Assembly (NCBI RefSeq): GCF_028769735.1
Contig: NC_088177.1
Span: 17,486,599 to 17,550,598 of the forward strand
Reading direction: 5' to 3'
Source of the DNA: Zonotrichia leucophrys gambelii
Taxonomy: Eukaryota > Chordata > Aves > Passeriformes > Passerellidae
Length of the DNA stretch: 64,000 nt
Shown: positions 38,301-50,300 of the stretch, piece by piece
Layout of the letters: every line of letters begins with the position of its first letter
Numbering within the stretch: position 1 is the first letter of the stretch
Position numbers and translations under genes: made by a program
The notes under the pieces: model-generated
Database searches by the model: none
What the model saw: the letters and a program-made list of their open reading frames with translations, nothing else
Told to the model about the DNA's origin: nothing

Positions 38301-41300
38301 GCCAGTTTAATTTTTATTAGCAAAACCCTTCAGCAGTGCTCTGATTTGTGTACAGAATAATCAAAGCACCAGACTAGCATTGTGAACCTATAATTTTCTG
38401 ATGAAAAAAAAAAATCTTTCCCTTTATATAAACTTTCACTTGTTCTATTTGTTGATATTAGAACATGAAAGATATTACCAAGAGCATGCTTGAAACTGCC
38501 AGACACGAAGGCATTGTGCCCATTGAGGACACACAGCACGTGATTGTCAGGATTTTTCAGCATCAGGCGGAGACAAAAGCGATGGTGGCGGACATCCTGA
38601 GACTGCATAGTGACCTGATTGAAGATGTTCCACAGCTGGGGCTTATTGACATTTTCCATGACCATGATTCTACAGAAAGAGACGTGTGCAAGAAATTAGT
38701 AAATGCTATGTAGTATATACTGTCTCTTCAACAAAATCTCAGCAGTTCAGGGAAGATAACAAAGAACAGAAACTCAAAGAGAAGGTCAGGCAAAGATGAG
38801 AGTGAAAAACAGAACCAATGGTTCTGGCCAAATCAACCAACCTATTGCATTGTGCATTTTTGGAATCTGAGGCTACTGGAAAGCTTCTTCACTTTTAGTA
38901 ACCTTCTCTCATTTAGCCAAGGCTGGAAAGCATCAGCCTGCCTACTTCAGCAGCATCAACAGCAGTGTGACTACAGCCTCAGTGCAGGCAATCACAGCAC
39001 AGACTGCTCTGCCTTCCCAGCAGCCCACCTGATATAGTTGTAAGCTTTTCTGAAGTTCTTGTCCAGAATTGCAGCAGAGAGCCCAAAGTACTCCAGCTCC
39101 TTGCGCTTTTGTCTGTCCTCGTAGAATGAGTAATATTCCAGAGAGGAATCCACAAGGAGCTCTGCCTCCTTGTAGCGGGAGAGGTCACACAAGGCATATA
39201 TAGCCTTCAGGAGGAGGTTCCACCAGTCATCTTTTGTCAGAACGCTTGTGAGGACAGCAAAAATTGCTAAAAATATTGGAGCCAGAAAGTTGAGAAAAAT
39301 TAGAAGAAGAAATATATTTTTTTTCAAAATAGATGCATACATCAAACTGATATTTTCAAAGACATTGTAGCACTAACAGCTAATAGGAAGTATTTACTTT
39401 TTCTCAGTTTAAGGGCAGTTCATAAAACACCAGCAAAAACACTCTCAAAGTGGGAACAAAGAGCAGGCAATACACCCAGTTCAAGCTGTAAACATATTAC
39501 ATGAATGCAATAAGTCCCTCTCCCTAATTTATCAAGCAATGCTTAAGAGCACGTGGCCGGGCTCATCCAAGCCTGGGCCAGCTAAAAAAAACCACACCGC
39601 TTTTACAATGTATTTGTATTGCATTCTAGATTTGCATGTATGATATTTCCCCTGAGGTGAATGTTGGCCCCTAAGATCTCTAGAGACCCTTCTCAATCTG
39701 AATTATTCTGTAATCTTACTATTTTTCTCTGAATGGGGACTTTTCCCTTAAGATATATTATCTTCAGTTTTGCTGCCTTCTTTCCTCTAGAAATAAAGCA
39801 ATGTTAACATGAACTGCATGGATTTAGCATGCAAAATAGGAGCATTTTAATAATTTTTCAGAACTATGGAGTTCACCTTGTTGCTTTGTTTTTAAGAAAC
39901 AATCTGTGATTTGTTACCTTTTGCATCGCAATTTGCTGTCTCTTGGTCATCATTGTCAGAAATTTTATCCCTTGACACCTTAATAAGATAGAGGTGTCTC
40001 TCTCCAGATTTGGAACTAGATATCAAACACACCTGAGCTCTGCTCATTGCTACCTAGAAACAGATTTAAGGGCAGCATTTCAGATTACAATGTAACATCC
40101 TGTGACAAAGGCAGCTTTATGGCCAATCCATCTAGCTCACCTTGCATCCCAAAACAGTCAGTGACACCACCACAGAGCAAGGTCTTCAGAGAGAACATTC
40201 CCAAGAGGAATATCCTCTCTGCATCACCTCGTGCTCCAGTGCAAACTGGGCTAAACAAAAGCCACATACAAACTCTTCAAGCTACTTAAAAACACTTCTC
40301 CTGGGATTGGAACATCCCTGGGTTTATTGAAAGCAAGACTCTTTGCAGAGAAGCATAAGAATAACAATGCCTTTCTCCATCATTTTCAGAAGTGTGTGCA
40401 TAGTCAGCTTTTCAACCAGTATAATACAATAGTTAAGGTGCTGAGCAAATGGATAAAATGGAGGTCTAAATATTCCTTTAACTCACTCCCTATTTATAAA
40501 TAAACAAAAATTAATTAACACAAAACCACCACCACTGTATTTACTGGCTAAATAAATTCTTATTTTGTCCTTTTATCACAAGAAAATAATAAAGAAAAAA
40601 ATCAAAAAGAAAATTGTTAAAATAGAAGCCAGGATCAACACCACAAAAAAGCTGTGTGCTCAGTGTTAAAAAGGCAAGAAGCAGCTTTAGAACTCAGTGG
40701 GTTGTAAGCACACTGAGAACAGGGAGTTGAAGTCACTGTATCAATAATTATACACACAAACCGTCCTCTGCTCTGAACACTACAGGCAGGAACACCAGCA
40801 TTGCAGGCTACCTGCAAGATTACTACCTAACAAAATTATGAAACCAGTCAGATACAAAAGCCCACTAGCTTTCCTCCTGAGTTCATTTGCAGCCTGTCTT
40901 GACCCAAGTCACAGCTGCCCAGTTTCTCAGAGTGCAGGAGAGACTGGCTTACCTTCAGCAGCATGGCCAGCATTGTGAGCAAGGTGTCAATGTAACCATA
41001 CATTTTGCCTTGGGAATACAACAGCGTGGAGCGATGCAGGAGCAGCTTTAATTCCTGGACAACAGTGAACACTGTTATTCAACCTCTTGCCCAGAGAGAG
41101 TTTATAAAACAAACCAATAGGATTGTAAAAGCTTCCTGAAAGCTGTAAGAATCTGCAGCAGCAGGTGAGCTCTCCCTAAACTGCTCTCAGGAGTTACTGT
41201 TCCAAATTCTCCCATTTCAGAGACATCTGGCATGACTCTTATCTATGGTGAGGGTGCTTCTGGAGAGGGGATTCAGAACCTCTGCTTACAATCAACAGAG

Positions 41301-44300
41301 GCCAAACCATGTAGCCCACATGTAGCAACTGCTGATCAACTTTATGTAGGGCAACGACTTGCTCTCAGTGGCCAAAAGCTTGAAAGTTTGTGCATTTCAC
41401 AGAAGTTATCAGGTGGGACTGGGGAAATGCTGACACAATGGTCAGGGACAAAGTCAGGAGGACGTGTCCCTGACACTGTAATGGATCAGTAACTCTGCTC
41501 TGCAAGCTCCCCATGGGGAGATAAGTCTGAATCCCTGGTCCTATGCAGACATGTTGGACTAGTAGCACAGTTTGGCAGATTAATGCATCTTAAATGGAAG
41601 CACAGAACACTTTACCCACCTGCTGTGCAGCATTAGCATCCTGAGCCAGAGTATCTGGGTCATACATTGGCTCCAGAGCCTCCAGAGCTTTCTCCGGCCG
41701 GCCCAGCTGCTGCTGAAGTGTTGAAAGTGAGATTCTTGCATCGAGATGCAATGGGGCAAGATCAACAACTTTGGCATAGCTCTCTGCAGCACGCTCCATG
41801 TGCCCCAAAGCCTTCAAGCACTCTAGAAATACCATAAGCAACACAAGGCACTTAAAAGGCAGAAAAAGAAGATTTCAAAGTATGCAAATAAATTAACATA
41901 CCTTCTTAGTAAAATCACCCCAAACATGTATTTTTAAATGATAATATTCAGATATATGCACTGATGTATCCACAGTTTCACTTCAAGCATCAGCAGCTGA
42001 CACAGAATGAAATGCAGAATAGATGCTGCTTTACTTACATGAACATAAAGTACTTTTAGCTGATGTAAATTTCAGTGTAAATGAAGAACAAAAAAAATGC
42101 TTGACAGAGTCATCATGATAAGCTTCATTCTGCAAATACCAATTCTCATTCAACCAGTCAATCTAAAATTCCTGTGATCTTGGATAAAGGTCCCTGGAAA
42201 TGCTCAGCACTGCATTACCATCTCTCAGTCCCCCTGTTCAGCAGCCCTGCCTCCTCTCACCTGCGTGCCGAAGCCACACAACAGCCAGGTTGTACCGCTC
42301 TGAGCAGACAAGGGAGCTCAGGAGAGGCAGGGCTGAGTTGTATTCTCCAACATCCAGAAACGCCTCTGCGACATCCAGGTACAAGTCACCCATTTCTTCT
42401 GGATTTTGTTCCACCAGAGTAGTCAAAAGAGGCTTTAAGAAAAACCACACAAGCACTTAAAATACAAATAATCAATTTCTTAAAGGCATGCTTACTGGGA
42501 GCTTGAGTTTTTATCCTATGGTTTTTTTTCATTTGCATTCTGAACTACACTTCCTTTAATTAAATGTTACTTTAGACACGAAAAATCAAAGATCTGAAAT
42601 TCAGCACTCCTGAAGAAGCCCCATTTTTCTATTCTAGACATTTCACACATCCAGTGGGTTTAAGTGTCCATCAGTGAGGAGTATCCTTTTTGAAAGAACA
42701 GTCTTCAGATTTAGTGTGGTTGTAAAACAAAGTGAAAACATGTACCTTAGTGTTCACAGCTTTCAATATGGTCCTGGGCCAGTCACAGCACACAGGCTGT
42801 GACCTAGTAATGTAACTTACACTGGCATGATTTCTAAGGGCAAAGATTTTATTTCTGCTATTACAGGCCTGTAAGGTTTCTCTCCTGGAGTGGGAGAGAA
42901 GCAAAAAGAACCTCCACAGCTCCCTCAACCACCTCAAGTCTATGAACACAGGAACAATTACTTGCTTTTGTGATTTCTTAGAACATTACCCCCACCTTGT
43001 GAGCTGGTTTCCACTTACACTGAGTGGCTCCAGGATGTTCAGGTGAATCAAGCACACCATCAGCTTGACTGTGATGTCTATGGGAACACCCTCAGGTATG
43101 CAGCAGCTGACCTTCTCCACAGCTGGGACAAGAGAAAGAATTTCCTTCTCAACTCAGACGGTTTAAGAAGCACTTCTCAAGCACCACATCCCCTCCAGGC
43201 CATGCTCAGGAACTGAGAAAATATTCTTATCAGCTCTAGCAAGTGTTTGTCTGCCCTTCTTTTCCTCCTCCTTTATCTTCTCCAAGAGTTGGAGCAATGT
43301 CTTCCTACTGCCTCTGAGACTAATAATTCCATGTGAGGTACCAAGTGCTGTCAGTCTGCATCGACTCCAACAGCAGGATTCCACAGCATGTGCTTAGATC
43401 CTTTGGCTGCTTAAGAGATACCTCCTCAATAAAGCTTTCCTTAACAATCTCTATCAATAAAGATTCTCTTTAACAATTCTCCTTTATTTTTTAAGGAAAT
43501 GCCCTGTATCAAGGTGGTTCTCATTCGTGCTAAGTGAAGTCCTGTGTAGCAGGCACTGCCTCAACACATTGTTAAACAGAGTTAATACAGAACTTCACAC
43601 AACAGGCAGGCTGAATGCAACCTGATCAGAATGCAAACATGAGGCACAGCAGCTACCCATGACAATATCAGCAAATGAGAGATCACACAACAAAATTCCA
43701 TTATCACAGGTCCTTCACATACAGCCATGACACCTCCTTAACTCCTGGTTAAGTTCTCCTTCACTTCAGTGCTTGCACCAGACATTCAGTGCTAAAACCT
43801 GAGAAAACTGGGACTTTCAACCTAAGGTTTTCCTTTTACCTCCTATGTTCACATCCCTCTACTGCAAATCACAACATGCAGGCTAATTCATCATTCTTTG
43901 AACACTGCAATACCCAGCACAAGGGTGACTATTCCCCTACTGATATATTTTTAAAAAATGACAACTGCCAGTCTGTTTTAGAGGGAAGTTCTGAGAAAGG
44001 GAAAGAAGAAAAGTACACAAGAATCCTTTTCTGGATGAAGCCCTATTTCTGTGCTGTTAGAAATCTCCAGATGTTATATGATTGCAAGCTGGTTCTTAAC
44101 CATATGATCAGTTCACAGACTTGTCTGAAACTAAAAAAAAAAAAAAAATTAAAAAATTACTTACCTGGAGCACTGGATTCAGCAACTGGCTGAATTTGGT
44201 TGTCAGTCACTGCCTCCTGGTTTTCCTGAGTTTCTACTGCTGCACCTGTATCTTTTTAAAAAGATTATCAGATTAACCACTAGTTACTTGCCTTTGAATC

Positions 44301-47300
44301 CATAAATGACTGGCAGCTTACTCTGAAAAGTGGACTCCTGCTTTGGGCTGGGGCTTTTTTGTGTTGTATTGTTTTGTTTTTTAAGGACAGCAGAGCAGGG
44401 AGCAGTTATAAAAGTTATAAAAGTTACAAAACAACAGAGAGCGGAGCCCAGCTCTATTTCAGAAGCCCTCTCTCAACCAATGGCACACAGGAGGTAACTT
44501 GGAAACATTGTGTTCTAATTCCTAGACCCATTATAGTTTTGTTTCTTATAAAATATCTGCTGAAAGTCTCCATCAGGACAGTTGTTCATAAAACAAATGT
44601 ATTATTACCTGGCCAATCAGAGCAAAAAGTCATCAGAAATATCTTATACCTGTATTGTGCTTGGATCAGATTGCTGAGACAACCACTTTAATCACAAAAC
44701 AGACTGTCTCCTTATGGAGTTGGTGTGCTGTGCCCATTCTACAGCCTAAATAAACATTTTCAGATGAAATGACTTTGATAAAGCAGGTTTCTCAAAGACA
44801 ACCTACTTCATTAAATTATGAGCTAGTACACCTAGATTTCAGTTAGGTGGTTAATAACAGATGCAGGATGTATAAGGAACATTACTCTTAGGTCAAAGGT
44901 TGACATTCTTGAGCACAGTTGCCACTAAGCTTATCTTTTTATCCCTTTTTTTTTTTAGAAGTTATTTAGCTGGTAGAAATAGCTGGTCTGATGTAAACAC
45001 TCAGAGGAATGTTTAGAACTTTAAAAGCCCTCCAAGCTGCCTGGAGAGCAGTCCTTGTCTTCAGTGAGTCAGCAGGGCTATGGGGACACCTGAGTAACTT
45101 CTTACAGCAGGCTGAGGTCACGCCATGTAACTCACTAAGAGCACCCACAGATTTCAATAGAGAAAAGCCTGTCAACAGTGCAGCAAAATATACCCAGGAG
45201 TTGAAAAGGTAAAGGAAAGATGTCATATCACATGAACAGCAGGGTCACAGGAACCACTTGACAGCTACTTACCCTTTTTCTCCTCAGCTGCACTTCTTTC
45301 TGGCGCTTTTTTTTCAAGTACAATTCCTGTAAAATCTGTAATAACCTGAAACAAAAAGTTTTTTGTTTCACAAACTATCCAAGTTTACAAAAGTAACTTG
45401 GATAATTTCAAAGATTTTAAGCATAAATCGAGCAACCAGCCTATGAGACAGTTTTAGACATCACAGAAGTTATCAGAGGTAAAGCTGCATTCATCTACCC
45501 AAGTAGAACCTTCAAAAAGAAACAGGGAAATGGCTCTGTGACTTCAGTTCTACTGTATTAATAAATCCAACAGCTAAATGCTGTGTACATAAAATTGACT
45601 GACTGACATTTAATGAGGGGAGAACTACAAAAAAGGGTCAGAGGAATTGTTTGCAGGCTCATGATACTGTGCTCTGACAGAGAGCTGAATAAAATCTAAA
45701 GAAAGGAAAAAAAAAAAACCCTAACTAATTTAATATCAACAAACAATAATGTTCACAAGAAGAAGTCCCAATTTACAGTGTCTTTTCAATCAATCTTGGA
45801 AAGTATGACAATGGCCAAATACCAACATCTTCCCTCTCAAAGCCAGACCAAATCAAGTGGGAAATACTCCTCAAAAGTGAGTTAAATAATTTGGACCAGA
45901 TAAGCAACATTCTCTAATTCCTGATGCCTTAGAGTTAAGATGTATTGTCTTTCTGGAATGTATGCTTAATGCATAAATTATTAGTTGCAACACAAGTTTG
46001 CCAGATAATTCACAACAATCTGCATCTGAACCATCAGAGCACTCAGTGTCATGATTTTAACCTTCCACTCAGAGAATAACCTCTGCTGGTATTACTCACA
46101 AAACCAGACTGAAGGTCTTCTCTGGCTACTAAGATTATGGTCACTATAGAGAAGAGGAAGGATCCCAGAATTTTAAAACTCCAACAATGTACAAATCTAT
46201 CAGCCTACAATTAATTCAATCCAACCATTAATTTAAATGCTAATTACTACAGAACTAATAGCAAGCAGTCTGTTTCTGATGAGCTCTATTTTTACAGAAG
46301 CAGGACCCCATTTTAGCACTGCAGGAACATAAATGATGAACATAAACCATCCACTCTAGCAGGCAAAGAGTGCTGAAAATGCCACCCAGATGCCCTGAGC
46401 CGTCCGTACCGCCAGAGCTTTGTCGTACTGCTTGGAGGAGATGTAGAGCTCAGCTGCAATGTTCACATCCTCCATGGCCACGAGGCTCTGGTGCTTGCTG
46501 AAGGCCTCTTCCACTATCTCAATAGCAGAGGTCACGTCATTGGCTTCATAGTAACTCCTATAAAACACAGACATGAGATACCAGGTAATTCACATAACTG
46601 ACAATGTTACTTTGAACCGAAGCAAAAGGATTTTCATATTTCTCTCATTTCTGCTTATTAGCGAAGATTTTCATCAGTGAAGATTTTCATTAGCAAGTGG
46701 ATGTTATAAAAGACAGTGATAAAGGGGGTGTTTTTCCTTTCCTTACAACTGTTGAAAACTTTTATGTATTTCAAATAATTAACAATTTTTTTCTCCCATA
46801 TTTGTAAGAACATTACTGGAGTGTTCATCACACCCTCCCCCACTGGAGTCAGGCATCAATCATGTCCCACATTAACCTGTTTACGAAACCTTCACTAATA
46901 ACATTGTTATAATACACATCCTTGTATTTTTTGGTACATTTCCCAAACACAAAGATCAAAAGACCTTAAACTGTTTTGAAACAGGCAGTAACAGTTGGTT
47001 GGCTGCCTACTCAGGTTAGAATGAGGACGTTAGCCACTAGGGTTCAGAACAGGATTTGTGATAGAGGGTGGAAGGTTATCGATCGCAGTTTTGATGTATG
47101 TAGCAATGGAGTGAGGAATAGGACGAGGACTGAGGCAGCTAGGGCTACTACGCCTCCTAGTTTGTTTGGAATGGATCAGAGGATGGTGTAGGCAAACGGG
47201 AAATATCATTTGGGCCTGATGTGCGGAGGAGTGACTAGTGGGTTAGCTGGTGTAAAGTTTTCTGGATCACCTAAGAGGTTGGGAGAGAACTGCTTCCACG

Positions 47301-50300
47301 AGGAAGCAGTTCACAGGTAAAACACGACTGTGTGAGAGCTACACACTTTAAGCACGAGGCTCCCGCGGCAAAGCAGAGGGCAGTGTGTGCAAGCCCAGCT
47401 CACTTGGCCATGTCCCGGGCCAGCTGCATGAAGCGCTCCCCGTCGGAGGGCGCCAGCAGGTTCAGGATGCGCCGGTAGCCGTCCATGGCCATCTTCTGCT
47501 CGCCCAGCTGCTCGTACAGGCTGGACCTCTCCCACAGGTAGCGCACGTTGCTCGGGTCATACTTCAGAGCTACGGGGACAGAGAGCAGCAGCACGGCAGA
47601 GTTTAGGAAATGCAACAGTGGGTTTCACATTCATTTCCTTGATTCCTGTCAGTGGACATGCACAGGGTTTTTGCAAGGACATCCTATATTACAGATTCAT
47701 TTATCATTCATCTTTCATCAAATTCATTCATCTTTTATCAAAGTCCAGACAGAGGTATCAGAATCTTAGCACCCTGAAGCAAAGGAGAACATAACAAAAT
47801 TATTGCCATTAGCACATAGCATTAATTTTAAATTATTAAAATGTTTGCTACACTACCTTTTGTGTAGCAGAAAACAGCCTGCTTAATGTTGTCCTGCTCC
47901 AGTGACATTTCTGCCAGTCTAACCCACTCCTCGGTATTGCTAGGATTTAAGTGAGCTGCAATCAGTCCAAACTGTAATGATTTCTCCATATCACCCTGGT
48001 CTTCATAGATCATGGCAAGAGTGGAAAATGGCTCATGAGCAAGAGGAGCTGTGAAAAGATAAAAAAGAATAACTAAGATTTATTATCTAAAATCTACACT
48101 GGAAACTTGCCCTTCTCAAAGAACAGGTATCAGAATTATATGAAACATGTGCTGTTCAAATTCAGGAAAACTTGCAGACAAGTTTCTGATTCCTGTCTGT
48201 AAATTATTAAACAAGCTGACTGAATCTAACACCATTTATAGTATTATTCTATACTGCAAGGCATGCTGATGCTTATATCTTGTGTCTACAAAGACAGTAA
48301 AAACAAACTGTGTAAAGCTAAGCCAAGGCCTGGGCTCTGCAGAACTGGGGTGCTAGTTTCTTTTTATAAGCAAAAAAATAAAGGAAGTGCATCACACATT
48401 CTTAATTCTACTACTTATACCTGACTTTGCTCATATTGTTTATTTTCATCTTCAGTGAAGCCACACTGAATCCTGCTCCTGCACATGGACACTTGACCCC
48501 ACCCTTAAAGCCCAGAGGTTGCCCACTCTCCCTCCCATACCTTGTCGAATGATCTCCATGCACATCAGAATGGCCTCCTCACGCTCTCCTCGAGCAAATC
48601 TGATGTTGGCCTCTCCCATCAGACCCCTCAAGGCACGGGGAAGTTTGCTGCGAGGTCTTTTCTCCTACATGGAAAAGGGATGCTGTTTCTGCCCAAATCC
48701 AGGAGACACCCTGTTGTGCTTAACACCACCTAACCCCAAGTTACGGAAGTATTAGCCACAAAAAATGACTGACCAAAAAGACTTGCCAAAGTTCATAGTT
48801 TTCTGATGCTGGGAAAACTGATTTCATTATTTCTGAAGGCTTTAAACAACAGTGCTTTTATAACAAAGAAAGCACAACAAACACCAGCATAAGCAGGGTT
48901 ATCCTACATGGAACAATTTTCAGGCAAGTTTCCCAGTAAGCAGCTAAAAGTCACACAAAGTGGCCTTCATGCACCATGGTCAGGGGACACATAGAAGTTA
49001 ATGAAAGTTTAAATACTTGCTTTCATCATTTTCTTGGTCTCTCGATTAAGAACCATCTCCAAAACAAAAACATCTCCAGCTGTAGGCTGCTCTGTAGTTT
49101 CTTCTTCCTCCTCTCCTCCTCCTCCTCCTCCTCCTTCTTCTTCTTCTTCCTCCTCCTCCTCCTCCTCCTCTTCATCCTCCTCCTCTTCGTTTTCCCCAAG
49201 CATGGATGCAAAGACCCGATGGACAGATTTACTGACCCCATCTGCTGTTTCTTCTGGTTGAGAAAGAAGTAAAATAGTTTTTGATATAATGAAGAGAACA
49301 TGCTGCTTCCCTGGACAAGTGCAGAGAAAAGAGCAGCCCACTTGAAGTGGCTATTCTGCAAGAGTGCTGCCTGCAGAAATGCACAAAAACTATGGACAGC
49401 CTCTTTGGTTTTAAAGCTCTGCATTATTCATCACCAATGCCTGGTGTGGCCCAGCCTGTAACATCTTTTGGATATCTGAAATGAAAGCAGGGAGGAACAC
49501 ACAGAATGAAGCCCACAGTTAATCAACATTCTTCTCAATGCAGAAGAATATTAAGCAACTTTCAAGCACTGGGCTGGCTGGCTGCAATCAGCTTTTCAGC
49601 TGAAGAGGCTCTAAGTGAGCAGAGAATTCTACTACACAACAACCCAGCAACCAATTTTTCAAAGCAATTGAAAACAAGATCTTGTAACCATTCCATCCAG
49701 GACAACAAGTACCTCTTAACATGTGTAAACACAAAATCCAGATTATGTGCATTTCTCTGGAAAAAGAACAGAATTCTTTAAAATAAGTAAGAAAACTATG
49801 CTAAGTACTCTGAGTAAATACACCTAAGGCACACAATTTTTAATAATTTCCCATTTTTTATTTATAGCTTCTCATTATGAAGTGAACTCAGGGTTATAAC
49901 TGACCACAGATCTATATACAAAACTCAAAATATGGAGGGTTCAAAGGTTTGAGCTGGGGGATTGGACACCTGAATATTTAAATAAAAAATAACCACAGTA
50001 TCAAGCTGGGACTGAAAAACAAATCTATCATGTTTTGCCTGTATAGGAGAAGGATTTGGGGACCACACCTGGGTTTATGGTTATTTTTTTTACTTGGATA
50101 TGTTTGGTTATTTTTATTCTGACTTGGATATAAAGCATCTAAACATAAGACTTATCTTCCCTTGTCCCCATCTGAAAAATCCCATAATTACTATTTTACT
50201 TTCCCTTTTATTTCAGTCCCTTCAGAGACCAGAAGGGGAAAAATGGAGCCAGGTTTCTATGAAGTCAGTTATCAAAGAGCAAATACTTCCAGTGCCTTTT

